Assembly: GCA_910578505.1 (NCBI GenBank)
Contig: CAJTPV010000021.1
Coordinates: forward strand, 1 to 54,066
Length of the DNA stretch: 54,066 nucleotides
Origin: an uncultured Oscillospiraceae bacterium
GTDB lineage: Bacteria > Bacillota > Clostridia > Oscillospirales > Oscillospiraceae
Reading direction: 5' to 3'
The first letter of the stretch is position 1; each line of letters opens with the position of its first letter. Below, piece by piece: positions 18,601 to 25,832 of the stretch. A model generated the notes under the pieces. That model was not told where the DNA came from. It ran no database searches and saw only the letters and a list, made by a program, of their open reading frames with translations. Position numbers and translations under genes: made by a program.

Positions 18601-19117
18601 GCAGCGGATCGCGGTGGCGGGCATTGTCACCGCCTACCGCACCAGGACCACCCGCAGCGGCTCCCTCATGGCCTACGCCACGGTGGAGGACGACACGGCG
18701 TCCATTGAGCTGCTGTGCTTCAGCAGGACGCTGGAGCGGTTCGGGCGGCAGCTGCAGGAGGGCAGCGCGGTGCTGGTCAGGGGGAAGCTGTCGGTCCGGG
18801 ACGAGAAGCCGCCCCAGATCCTCTGCGACGAGGTGTATCCCCTGCGGGGCGGCGTTTCGGAGGAGCCGGCCCAGGAACCGCCGCCGGAGGGCGTGCAGGT
18901 GCTGGAGGGGAAAATGCTGTGGCTGCGCCTGTCGGGCATGGACCACCCGGCCTGGGACCACATCAACCGGGTGTTCAGCATGTTCCCCGGAACCACGCCG
19001 GTGCGGCTGGTGTTTACAGATACCGGCAGGCGGATGGCCTCCGCCTGTCTGCTGGGCAAGTCGCTGGTGGACGAGCTGGTGGAGGTGCTGGGAAGAGAAA
19101 ACGTGGTGATTCAGTGA
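15617..19117 (+). CDS. dnaE: DNA polymerase III subunit alpha (DnaE type)
   Basis: 1166 residues. ATG 15617 gives MSFVHLHVHTEYSLLDG, the start of the PHP domain (HLHVHTEYS, VTDHGVMYG). An upstream in-frame ATG at 15518 lies inside repeat copy B and is rejected. The polymerase palm shows GPGRGSAAGSMVSY and the catalytic PDIDMDF (397-403, acidic residues D398, D400, D402). The fingers, a tandem HhH region and the OB fold (IAVAGIVTAYRTRTTRSGS) follow. It lacks the embedded proofreading exonuclease of PolC, so it is the DnaE form. It replicates DNA as part of the Pol III holoenzyme. The start is preceded by AGAGAGG. Confidence 0.96.
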   Translation: MSFVHLHVHTEYSLLDGFCRIDGLAKRVRELGQTAVAVTDHGVMYGAVDFYRSCKKEGVKPIIGCEVYMTPTGRSLRDKVHELDAESRHLVLLCRNETGYRNLSYMVSRAFIDGFYIKPRIDMELLRSHSEGLIALSACLAGEIPRLLVGRNYDRAREYALEMRDIFGPDGFYLELQDHGIQNQTVVNQGLLRIHQETGIPLVCTNDCHYLAPKDAESHDVLLCIQTGKLVEDEKRMRYEPRNFYVRSTEEMEALFGRYPDALENTQRIADACNLEFTFGKYHLPQFAVPAGETAQSYIRRLCEEGFAAKYKGRHPEYHRQLDYELDMIEQMGFTDYFLIVSDFVGFARSQGIPVGPGRGSAAGSMVSYCLHITDIDPMKYGLYFERFLNPERVSMPDIDMDFGDTRRDEVFEYVRRKYGQDRVAHIVTFGTMAARGVIRDVGRVMNMPYAEVDVVAKQVPGGPGNLHITLDQALQLSKPLKEMYDGDPGIHKLIDTARSLEGMPRHASTHAAGVVITKNPVYTYVPLARNDETVVCQYSMVTLEELGLLKMDFLGLRNLTVLEDAVAMVRRREPDFQLEDIPEDDQAVFDMLTQGKTAGVFQMESAGMTGVCVGLKPQSIEDLTAIVALYRPGPMDSIPRFIASKHNPSLITYKHPSLEPILSITYGCIVYQEQVIEIFRRLAGYSLGQADMVRRAMSKKKVKDIEKEREAFLNGDSSRNITGCIANGIPADIAEAVYNEIYDFANYAFNKAHAVCYAVVAYQTAWFKYHHPREYMAALLTSVLDYSEKVSGYISECRDMGIPLLPPDVNRSQDCFTVEEGGIRFGLVAIKNIGRGFIQSMVREREDNGPFTGLQDFCERLYGCDINKRALENLIRAGAFDSFGAYRSQMIAVSDKLLDSIGGSRRQNVEGQMDFFGMAAPASPRRHAEAALPDIPEYALEERMRQEREVTGLYLSGHPMNAYRRAAAAAGAVHIVSIHDDFAQDGGPVQYQDEQRIAVAGIVTAYRTRTTRSGSLMAYATVEDDTASIELLCFSRTLERFGRQLQEGSAVLVRGKLSVRDEKPPQILCDEVYPLRGGVSEEPAQEPPPEGVQVLEGKMLWLRLSGMDHPAWDHINRVFSMFPGTTPVRLVFTDTGRRMASACLLGKSLVDELVEVLGRENVVIQ

Positions 19118-19135
19118 GGAAGGAGCGATTGATTG

Positions 19136-19708
19136 ATGTGTACAAATCTGGCCTATGAAGAGGAGTTCTGGGAGGAACTGATTGATGGAAAAGCTGTGTT
19201 GATGTCCCCCCGGCCCGCCACCAACCACAATCAGACAGCGTTTAATATTGCGTCGCTCTTCAAAAACTTTTTGAAGGGAAAGCCCTGCCGGGTGTTTCCG
19301 GACGGCACGGACCTGTATCTGACGGACAAGGACCGGTTTATCCCGGACGTCATGGTGATCTGCGACCGCAGCAAGGTCAGGGACGACGGCATACACGGCG
19401 CGCCGGATCTGGTGGTGGAGGTTTTGTCGCCCAGCTCCATCAAGCGGGACCGCGTGTATAAAAAGCGTGTATATGAGCAGTGCGGCGTGCGGGAATACTG
19501 GATTGTGAATCCGATGGATAAATCTGTAGAGGTCTACCTGCTGGAAAACGGCGTGTACCATCTGGACGAGGCCTACTGCCTTGCGCCCGATTATTGGCTG
19601 AATAAGCTCAATGACGAGGAGCGGGCCGAGTTGAAGACAGAGATTGTCCCATCCATTTTCAGCGGCCTGACGGTTGCGCTGGAGGATGTATTTGAAAATG
19701 TGCCATAA
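19136..19708 (+). CDS. Uma2-family (DUF820) PD-(D/E)XK nuclease-like protein
   Basis: 190 residues from ATG 19136; a TTG one codon earlier is also in frame. Motifs include LIDGKAVLMSP, RFIPDVMVICD and GAPDLVVEVLSPSS, the metal-binding Asp/Glu core of Uma2 proteins, followed by YEQCGVREYWIVNP. Uma2 proteins are common in cyanobacteria and some Firmicutes and have a restriction-endonuclease-like fold; their role is unsettled. It begins 18 nt after dnaE with AGGAAGGAG between them, so co-transcription with the replicative polymerase is likely. This may be simple read-through rather than a functional link. A strong terminator follows. Confidence 0.85.
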   Translation: MCTNLAYEEEFWEELIDGKAVLMSPRPATNHNQTAFNIASLFKNFLKGKPCRVFPDGTDLYLTDKDRFIPDVMVICDRSKVRDDGIHGAPDLVVEVLSPSSIKRDRVYKKRVYEQCGVREYWIVNPMDKSVEVYLLENGVYHLDEAYCLAPDYWLNKLNDEERAELKTEIVPSIFSGLTVALEDVFENVP

Positions 19709-19749
19709 AAAGCAGGAGCCGCCGGTTGACTTTGGCGGCTCCTGCTTTT
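19708..19749 (+). terminator. Strong terminator, probably bidirectional
   Basis: AAAAGCAGGAGCCGCC (19708-19723) pairs perfectly with GGCGGCTCCTGCTTTT (19734-19749), loop of 10. A-rich and T-rich flanks allow use by both dnaE/Uma2 and the convergent ABC operon. Confidence 0.88.
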
Positions 19750-19847
19750 CAGTCTTCTTTTTCCGCTTCATCTCGGATTCCGGCGGAGTGCTGTTTGATT
19801 TTCTCGTTCATTCTGCGGCCTCATCCATATCCTTACTCTATTCCGGG

Positions 19848-22388
19848 CTATCCATTCATTCGCAGGCGTTCCACAATACTCTGCCCCTCCAGATTTTTGA
19901 AGCAAACATAAGGGATCAACACAGCGAACGCCAGAATGACCGGCGTGCAGACCGCCAGCGGCAGCAGGGTGAAGCGGAAGGTGCTGAAGCCGCCCTCCAC
20001 CATGGCCCGCACACCGATGCCGACAGCCGCCGCGCTGAGGACGAAGGACACCGCAAGGGTAAGCGCCGCATAGCTCAGCCCCTCAAAGACCAGCATTCTG
20101 CAGAGCTGTTTTTTGGTCATGCCCACCGATTGGATGACAGCAAACTCCTTTTTTCGGGAGACGATGGCGGTTACCATAGAGTTGACAAAGTTCAGCACAC
20201 CCACCAGAGCAATAACAACGCTGATGGCGCTGCCGGTCACAGCGGCGGAACGGGTCTCCGCCGCATACTGCGCGCTCATGGTCTGCCGGGAGGTGACCGG
20301 CAGGCTGGGGTCCGTCTCAGCGGTATACGCATCCAGCAGGGCCTGTACCGCAGGAATGGCGCTGTCCGCTGCGTTGAGATACAGCTTCCGCAGGGTGTTC
20401 TCCGGCCATAAAGTACGGAACGTATTGGTGGGGACGATAAAGCTGATCGTAAGGTCATCTGTAACGCCGCCCTCCATAGCCCCTTCGTCAATGGGTGTCA
20501 GCGGATAGACCACGGCCATTACCGTGTAGGCCCGTCCGTCCAGGTCCACCGTACTGCCCACCGGGGGTACGGGGAGCGCGTCATAGTGCTCATTCTCCAT
20601 ATCAATGGCCGGGCCGATGGCTAATACATAGTCACCGGCGGCGAACGCATCCGAGTCAAAGCTGCCAGCCAACAGATACTGTTCCTGTGTCACGGCGTCC
20701 AGAGGAATGCCGTCCAATCCCAGCAGCGTCGCGGTCATCGGACCGCCGGCCAGCACCGCCTGTACCGCCTCCGGCCCGGTCGGGTCATAGCTGGCCCAGT
20801 TGCTGAGCATCTCTTCTGTGTAGAACAGGCCGATGTTTTCCACAGTCCTGTTATCCGGCTGCCAGGAGAACTGGTGGCTGTACTGATGTCCCACAGCCTC
20901 CACGCCCTCCGCGTTTTCCAGCTGCAGCGCCAATTCCCCATCCAGGGTGGTTCCCTGGGGGTCATAGCCGCCGATATAGTTCTCGTGGGAGGCGTCCGAG
21001 AGTTCAAAGTCCGCCAGGGTCAGATCGGCCAGATATTTTTCCATATCAAAGGCGGCGTCCTTCGCATAGAAGCAGCTGAGGAGAACCAGTCCCAGCGTCA
21101 AAGCGCAGACAACAATTGCCGTACGCTTTTTATTGCGGCCCAGATTCGCCCAGGCCATCCCGGACAAGGTGGCCGTCTCGTGGCTGCGTCTCCGCTTCTT
21201 CTGCTTGCTGATGGCGGCGTCGCTCATCCGCAGGGCCTCGATGGGGGATACCTTCCCCGCCAGCCGGGCAGGCTGCAGGCAGGAAATAGCGGAAGTCAGG
21301 TAGGCGAAAGCGGCGGAACCGATGAAAATGACTGGGTTGGCTGCCGCGCCGCCGTCCATGCGTCCCATCAGCACCGGCACAAGCAGAACGCCCAAGCCCC
21401 AGCCGGAAAGCAGGCCCGCAGGGATGGCAATAACGCACAGACGGTTCACCTGGCCGTAGATCAGCTTTTTGATCTGGCGGGTGGTGGTTCCCAAAGTCTT
21501 CAGCTGTCCGTAGAACTGAATATCAGCGGTGACGCTGATCTGGAAGATATTGTAGATGATGAGATACCCGGCCAGAAATACCAGCGCCATGCCCAGATAC
21601 ATAGGCGCACTCTCCATAGCGGCATTGGCGTTCAGCTCTGGGGAATAGGCCAGATTGACGCTGTATTCCAGGCCGGTCAGCCCGGTATCCGCCAGAATAT
21701 CCTCCATCATACCTGCAATGTTGGCGTCACTGACCAGATGCAGCTGCGCCATATGCATCCCCAGCGCTTGCCCCTCCACAGCGGGCCGTCCTCCGGTCAT
21801 TTGATCGGCGTACTCCCTGCTGACCCAGGCGAAGCTGGCGTAGGAGGATTCATTGCCGTCCCAAAGCCCGCAGAGAGTAAAGGTTGTACTGGTTACCTCA
21901 CCGCTGTTAAAATCCCTGCGCCATTCCAACGTCACCTCCTGCCCCAGTTCGTGCGGGAGTCCCAGCCGGTCCAGAGCAATGGTATCCAGTGCCAGCTCAC
22001 CGGCGGCCTGGGGCATGCGGCCCGCAGTGGGTGCGCCAAAGGAGTGCCGGGCATAGCTGTCGTCAGCCCAGCGGATCTCCAGCTGCCGCCCGCCCAGCGC
22101 CTTGTTTTCCGCGAGGCCCAGCACAATGCTCTCACCAATCCCGGCGATATCCGGGTGGGCGGAAAGCCGGGCCAGCTGCTCCTCTGTGACGTTTTTCAGC
22201 GACACCTGGGCGTCGTAGCCCGCCTGACGAAACGCCATTTCCACCATGTTTTTCGACTGGCTCTGGGCCAGGGTAAAGAGGGTGGTGAACATCAGGGTTG
22301 TCAGCAAAATGGCAATGACCGCAACGAGATTACGGCCTGTATTTTGCTTGAATAGACGCCGGTTCAGCGTCTTGATGGGATCAAACAT
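19848..22388 (-). CDS. FtsX-family ABC transporter permease (exporter 1)
   Basis: 846 residues. An N-terminal membrane segment (LVAVIAILLTTLMFTTLFTL, about 23-42) is followed by a large extracytoplasmic domain. A first group of membrane helices lies at about 280-385, a second extracytoplasmic domain follows, and three C-terminal helices include VSRKKEFAVIQSVGMTKKQL, the typical FtsX/MacB coupling motif. The two-halved layout resembles the permeases of antimicrobial-peptide or lipid-type ABC exporters. It starts 26 nt after the ATPase gene. It is clearly related to the permease at 31381-33924 (same length, same KKEFA motif). The substrate is unknown; no two-component system is adjacent. Confidence 0.88.
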   Translation of the reverse strand: MFDPIKTLNRRLFKQNTGRNLVAVIAILLTTLMFTTLFTLAQSQSKNMVEMAFRQAGYDAQVSLKNVTEEQLARLSAHPDIAGIGESIVLGLAENKALGGRQLEIRWADDSYARHSFGAPTAGRMPQAAGELALDTIALDRLGLPHELGQEVTLEWRRDFNSGEVTSTTFTLCGLWDGNESSYASFAWVSREYADQMTGGRPAVEGQALGMHMAQLHLVSDANIAGMMEDILADTGLTGLEYSVNLAYSPELNANAAMESAPMYLGMALVFLAGYLIIYNIFQISVTADIQFYGQLKTLGTTTRQIKKLIYGQVNRLCVIAIPAGLLSGWGLGVLLVPVLMGRMDGGAAANPVIFIGSAAFAYLTSAISCLQPARLAGKVSPIEALRMSDAAISKQKKRRRSHETATLSGMAWANLGRNKKRTAIVVCALTLGLVLLSCFYAKDAAFDMEKYLADLTLADFELSDASHENYIGGYDPQGTTLDGELALQLENAEGVEAVGHQYSHQFSWQPDNRTVENIGLFYTEEMLSNWASYDPTGPEAVQAVLAGGPMTATLLGLDGIPLDAVTQEQYLLAGSFDSDAFAAGDYVLAIGPAIDMENEHYDALPVPPVGSTVDLDGRAYTVMAVVYPLTPIDEGAMEGGVTDDLTISFIVPTNTFRTLWPENTLRKLYLNAADSAIPAVQALLDAYTAETDPSLPVTSRQTMSAQYAAETRSAAVTGSAISVVIALVGVLNFVNSMVTAIVSRKKEFAVIQSVGMTKKQLCRMLVFEGLSYAALTLAVSFVLSAAAVGIGVRAMVEGGFSTFRFTLLPLAVCTPVILAFAVLIPYVCFKNLEGQSIVERLRMNG

Positions 22389-22414
22389 GGAATCGTCCTC
22401 CTCTCCGGGAATGC

Positions 22415-23083
22415 TCAGGCGGCAATGCGCCCGTCTTCAATGCGGATCACCCGGTCAGCCATGCGGGCAATCTCAGGATTGTGGGTAATCATGACAATGG
22501 TCTGGTTGAACTGCTGGCTGGTCATCTTCAACAGGCCAATCACGTCATCGCTGGTCTTGGAATCCAGATTGCCGGTGGGCTCGTCGGCCAAAATGATGGA
22601 TGGTTTCGAGGCCAATGCCCTTGCAATCGCCACACGCTGCTGCTGCCCGCCGGAGAGGTTATTGGGCAGGCTGTCCAGCTTCTTCTCCAGGCCCAGAAGA
22701 GCCACGATCTCCATGATGAATTTTTTGTCCGGCTTCTGGCCGTCCAGAGAGAGCGGGAACACGATATTTTCCCACACAGTCAGCACCGGGACCAGGTTAT
22801 AGTTCTGGAAAATAAAACCAATTTGCTTGCGGCGGAATATCGCAGCCTGCTCGCTGTTGAGTCTGGCAAGCTCAGTGCCGTCCACCTGGATGCTGCCCTC
22901 GGAGGGCGTGTCCAGACCGCCCAGCATATGGAGCAGCGTAGACTTGCCGGACCCGGAGGTGCCGGTGATGGCGGTAAACTTGCCCCGCTCAATCTCCAGG
23001 TCCACGCCGTCCAGGGCCTTGACCAGTGCTTCCCCCGCGCCGTAGTATTTTTTCAGGCCGCGTGCTTTCAAAATGCTTTCCAT
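22415..23083 (-). CDS. ABC transporter ATP-binding protein (exporter 1)
   Basis: 222 residues. Walker A GTSGSGKS (41-48), Q-loop Q93, signature LSGGQ (143-147), Walker B ILADE (164-168) and a switch His in MITHNP are all intact. It belongs to the LolD/MacB-like class that pairs with FtsX permeases. It is the first gene of a two-gene operon with the permease and has GAGGAGG upstream. The promoter region carries a TTGACA box just downstream of a direct repeat (23158-23175) of the kind bound by OmpR-type regulators. Confidence 0.93.
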   Translation of the reverse strand: MESILKARGLKKYYGAGEALVKALDGVDLEIERGKFTAITGTSGSGKSTLLHMLGGLDTPSEGSIQVDGTELARLNSEQAAIFRRKQIGFIFQNYNLVPVLTVWENIVFPLSLDGQKPDKKFIMEIVALLGLEKKLDSLPNNLSGGQQQRVAIARALASKPSIILADEPTGNLDSKTSDDVIGLLKMTSQQFNQTIVMITHNPEIARMADRVIRIEDGRIAA

Positions 23084-23145
23084 ATACAGATCCTCCTCGC
23101 TGCATAATACGAATTTCGTTTGCTGATCCTATCGTAGCAGGGCAA

Positions 23146-23175
23146 TGTCAAAATAAGGGTACATGAACGGTACAT
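23146..23175 (-). promoter_or_regulatory. Direct repeat plus -35 box upstream of ABC exporter 1
   Basis: On the minus strand ATGTACC occurs twice with an 11-bp period (plus-strand 23158-23164 and 23169-23175), ending 6 bp before TTGACA (23146-23151). This spacing is typical of VanR/OmpR-type response-regulator sites. No good -10 at standard distance is seen, which is consistent with an activator-dependent promoter. Confidence 0.5.
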
Positions 23176-23187
23176 TTTTGTAACTTT

Positions 23188-23230
23188 GCAGAAAAAGGTC
23201 CATCCTCCAAAGAGCGGGAGGATGGACCTT
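23188..23230 (-). terminator. Rho-independent terminator (minus strand)
   Basis: A perfect 14-bp inverted repeat AAGGTCCATCCTCC / GGAGGATGGACCTT (23195-23208 and 23217-23230), with a run of five T on the minus strand after the stem. It would end transcription from the decayed gene and the MoxR/VWA operon. Confidence 0.85.
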
Positions 23231-23406
23231 GCCGGATCAGGCTTCATCTGCGGTTTTCGACGTTGTAAAGTTGTCTGTCCATTCAGGGTAACAGAAAAAT
23301 CTGGAAGTGAAACGGATACCAGGTCAGCAGCACGAGCAGTTGTAACAGGAACGAGCAACACTAAAATGAGAGCAATCAAAATGCTTAAAACCCGTTTAAT
23401 ACACAT
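23231..23406 (-). pseudogene. Truncated secreted-protein gene (signal peptide remnant)
   Basis: The frame starting at 23406 encodes a convincing signal peptide (MCIKRVLSILIALILVLLV, cleavage after ARA). VSVSLPDFSVTLNG follows, resembling the N-terminal edge of copper-amine-oxidase-like stalk domains of secreted Clostridia proteins. After about 20 mature residues the similarity stops, and the reading frame runs straight through the terminator at 23188-23230, so no folded domain can be encoded. I read it as the 5' remnant of a deleted gene that kept its original terminator. A short secreted peptide is the alternative. Confidence 0.55.
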
Positions 23407-23467
23407 AGCAATCCTTTCCAAAGCCGATTTTGACAGTGCGGCCATCTATACCCACGCCGCCGGCAGC

Positions 23468-24733
23468 TTATTTCAGCATCTTCCGGCAGGCGCGGGCCAG
23501 CTCGTCCAGCGTGCTGCACGGCAGCATCTGGCAGAGCATCTGCATGGTCTGAATGCTCCGCACATAGGGCCACTTCCGCTCTGGGATCGGATTGAGCCAC
23601 AGCACCTTGCCCGCCCGCTGGCGGGCCTCCAGCAGCGCCCGGCCCGCCCGCGGCAGGTCGATGGTCTTGGTGTCGGACAAAATCAGCAGCGTGGTGGAGG
23701 ACCCCAGCGCTGCCGGGCGGCTGGCGCACAGCTTTTCCAGGGCCGTGCCCAGGTCGGTGCCCCGCCCGTAGAGGCCGGAGGCGCGCACATAGTCCCGGAA
23801 AGCGTCCATATTCTGCAGCGCAAAGGGGTCCACGGCATGGATCTCCTCTGAGAACAGATAGGTCTGAGAGGACTCGGACACCTCGCTCATGGATTTGATG
23901 AACCGCAGCGCGAACTCGGAAAATTGCAGCATGGACCCGGACACGTCGCACAGCAGCACCAGCCGCCGTTTCCGCCGCCGCTTCCGGCGGTAGGCCAGGC
24001 GGTAAAAGCTGCCGCCGGTCTCCAGACCCTTGCGGATGGTCCGGCGGAAATCCAGCTTGCCGCTGTGGGCTGCGCCCTGCTTCTGGCGGCTCAGCTCCGC
24101 GTCCAGCTGCCGGGAGATGGCGGCAATGAGGGCGGCGGCACGGGGAATGTCCGCATCCCTGAAGTGGGAGATATCCCGGTAGAGCAGGGCCAGGTCCGGG
24201 TCGCTCTCCTCGCAGCCGGAGGCCGCGTCCTCCATGGTCATCTGCTGCTCCAGCAGAAAGCGCATGAATACGGAGCGGATAAAGTTGCTGTAGAGCTGGG
24301 GACTGCGCTCCAGATTGCCCTTTGTCTTCTCCAGCAGCTGCCGCAGCTGCTCCCGGCTCCTGTCGCCCATGCGGATATAGACCTCCTGCAGGTCCTCCCG
24401 CAAATCCATGGGCTGGCCGTTGACCTGCAGCTCCTGCTCCGCCTCCGCCCGGCGGCGGGCCAGCGCCTCGGCCTCGGCGGCGTGGCGGCGGCGGAGGGCG
24501 TCCCGCTTCTCCGCGCTGACAAAAAAGCCGTCAAAGGCCCGCTGGAACGCCGCCTGTTCCTCCCGGCTCTTGGCGTATACGGCCTGCAGCGCGGCGCGCA
24601 CGGTCCCCCGGTCCCCCAGGTCCAGGCAGGAGAGGATTTCGCAGGCGTCCGCCGTCTCCTGCAGGCCCACCGGCAGCCCCTCCTGCCGCAGCAGGGCGGA
24701 AAATTCCGCCAGCTTTTCCAAATAAACGGTCAT
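23468..24733 (-). CDS. VWA-domain (CoxE-like) protein
   Basis: 421 residues from ATG 24733, whose first bases overlap the moxR-like stop (ATGA); an open frame further upstream is rejected. The N-terminal 250 residues are helical and charged. The C-terminal VWA domain has an intact MIDAS motif DVSGSM (D263, S265, S267), the downstream Thr in GRGTDLG and the Asp in ILSDTKTID. VWA proteins of this CoxE/YehP type work with MoxR AAA+ ATPases as metal-dependent adaptors in cofactor insertion or complex assembly. No signal peptide or membrane helix is seen, so it is probably cytoplasmic. Confidence 0.88.
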   Translation of the reverse strand: MTVYLEKLAEFSALLRQEGLPVGLQETADACEILSCLDLGDRGTVRAALQAVYAKSREEQAAFQRAFDGFFVSAEKRDALRRRHAAEAEALARRRAEAEQELQVNGQPMDLREDLQEVYIRMGDRSREQLRQLLEKTKGNLERSPQLYSNFIRSVFMRFLLEQQMTMEDAASGCEESDPDLALLYRDISHFRDADIPRAAALIAAISRQLDAELSRQKQGAAHSGKLDFRRTIRKGLETGGSFYRLAYRRKRRRKRRLVLLCDVSGSMLQFSEFALRFIKSMSEVSESSQTYLFSEEIHAVDPFALQNMDAFRDYVRASGLYGRGTDLGTALEKLCASRPAALGSSTTLLILSDTKTIDLPRAGRALLEARQRAGKVLWLNPIPERKWPYVRSIQTMQMLCQMLPCSTLDELARACRKMLK

Positions 24734-25662
24734 TGGGATCCTGCCCCGGCGCAGTGGCCGCAGTGACCGTGCTGGTGGTCGTGGGCATGGCCGCAGCCTT
24801 CGTCCTCCCCGGATTTGCCGCTGAGGACCGCCTCTCCCGCCTCCAGGTCCTCGCTGCTCTTGAGGACAAAGCCCAGGGTCTGGCGGGCGCTCTCGTCCGT
24901 CAGGTCGCTGATGCCCAGGGCCTCCAGGGCGGATACCCAGTCCAGGGTTTCGGCGATGGACGGTTTTTTCAAAATGGCGTCGCTGCCGCGGAGCCGCTGG
25001 ATGGCCTGGGCGGCCTGGACAGCCAGATGCTCGTTGACGTTGGGCAGCCTGGCCCGGATGATGGCCACCTCCTTCTCCAGGCTGGGGTACTGGATATAGA
25101 GGTAGGCGCACCGCCGCCGCAGGGCCTCGCTGAGGGGCCGGGTCCGGTTGGAGGTGAGGACCACAAAGGGGATGGTCCTCGCCCGCACCACGCCCACCTC
25201 AGGGATGGTGACCTGCATTTCGCTGAGCAGCTCCAGCAGGAAGGCCTCGAACTCCTCGTCGGACTTGTCGATCTCGTCGATGAGCAGCACCACCGGCTTC
25301 TCAGCGCGGATGGACTGGAGCAGGGGGCGGGGCAGCAGATAGTCATCGCTGAAGAGGGATCTGGTCAGGGCGTCCGGGTCCTGGCGGTTCATCTGGACCT
25401 GGATGCTCAAAAGCTGCTTTTGATAGTTCCACTCGTAGAGGGCCTTGCTCTCGTCCAGACCCTCGTAGCACTGCAGGCGCACCAGGTCCCGGTCCAGGGC
25501 GTGGGCCATGACCTTGGCGATCTCGGTTTTGCCCACGCCGGCGGCGCCCTCAATGAGCAGAGGGCGGCCCAGCTTCAGCGCCACCAGCAGGGTGGTCACC
25601 AGGCTGTCGTCATAGATATAGCGGGCTTCGTCCAGCTTGGCCTTTAAGGCGGGAATGTCCAT
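24730..25662 (-). CDS. MoxR-family AAA+ ATPase with His/Cys-rich C-terminal tail
   Basis: 310 residues. Walker A is GAAGVGKT (39-46), Walker B is VVLLIDEIDK and sensor 1 is VLTSNRTRPLS, as in MoxR/CoxD chaperone-like ATPases. The last 22 residues are unusual: from G289 they contain six His and three Cys in GCGHAHDHQHGHCGHC, a likely Ni, Zn or Cu binding or storage tail. AAGGAGG precedes the ATG, and a promoter lies at 25704-25732. It is translationally coupled to the VWA gene, the classic MoxR-VWA pair used to mature metalloenzymes. The client is unknown; the Ni-containing acetyl-CoA synthase at the right edge is one possibility (inference only). Confidence 0.9.
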   Translation of the reverse strand: MDIPALKAKLDEARYIYDDSLVTTLLVALKLGRPLLIEGAAGVGKTEIAKVMAHALDRDLVRLQCYEGLDESKALYEWNYQKQLLSIQVQMNRQDPDALTRSLFSDDYLLPRPLLQSIRAEKPVVLLIDEIDKSDEEFEAFLLELLSEMQVTIPEVGVVRARTIPFVVLTSNRTRPLSEALRRRCAYLYIQYPSLEKEVAIIRARLPNVNEHLAVQAAQAIQRLRGSDAILKKPSIAETLDWVSALEALGISDLTDESARQTLGFVLKSSEDLEAGEAVLSGKSGEDEGCGHAHDHQHGHCGHCAGAGSQ

Positions 25663-25703
25663 GGGGGAAACCTCCTTGGAAGCATATTTTTGATTTCGCC
25701 GCT

Positions 25704-25732
25704 ATTTTATCACGTCTTTTTGGGGATTGCAA
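25704..25732 (-). promoter_or_regulatory. Promoter of the moxR-VWA operon
   Basis: Minus strand TTGCAA, 17-bp spacer, TAAAAT. Confidence 0.65.
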
Positions 25733-25770
25733 GGCCGGTTTTCGTACCTGGTTTTGCATCGCTGCGGGAG

Positions 25771-25799
25771 TTGAACTGGAGGGACCTTTATGATATAAT
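25771..25799 (+). promoter_or_regulatory. Promoter of the mgtC-like gene
   Basis: TTGAAC (25771-25776), 17-bp spacer, TATAAT (25794-25799), divergent from the moxR promoter. Confidence 0.75.
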
Positions 25800-25832
25800 G
25801 CGGGGAAGAAATGAGGATGGAGGAGTGACGCT

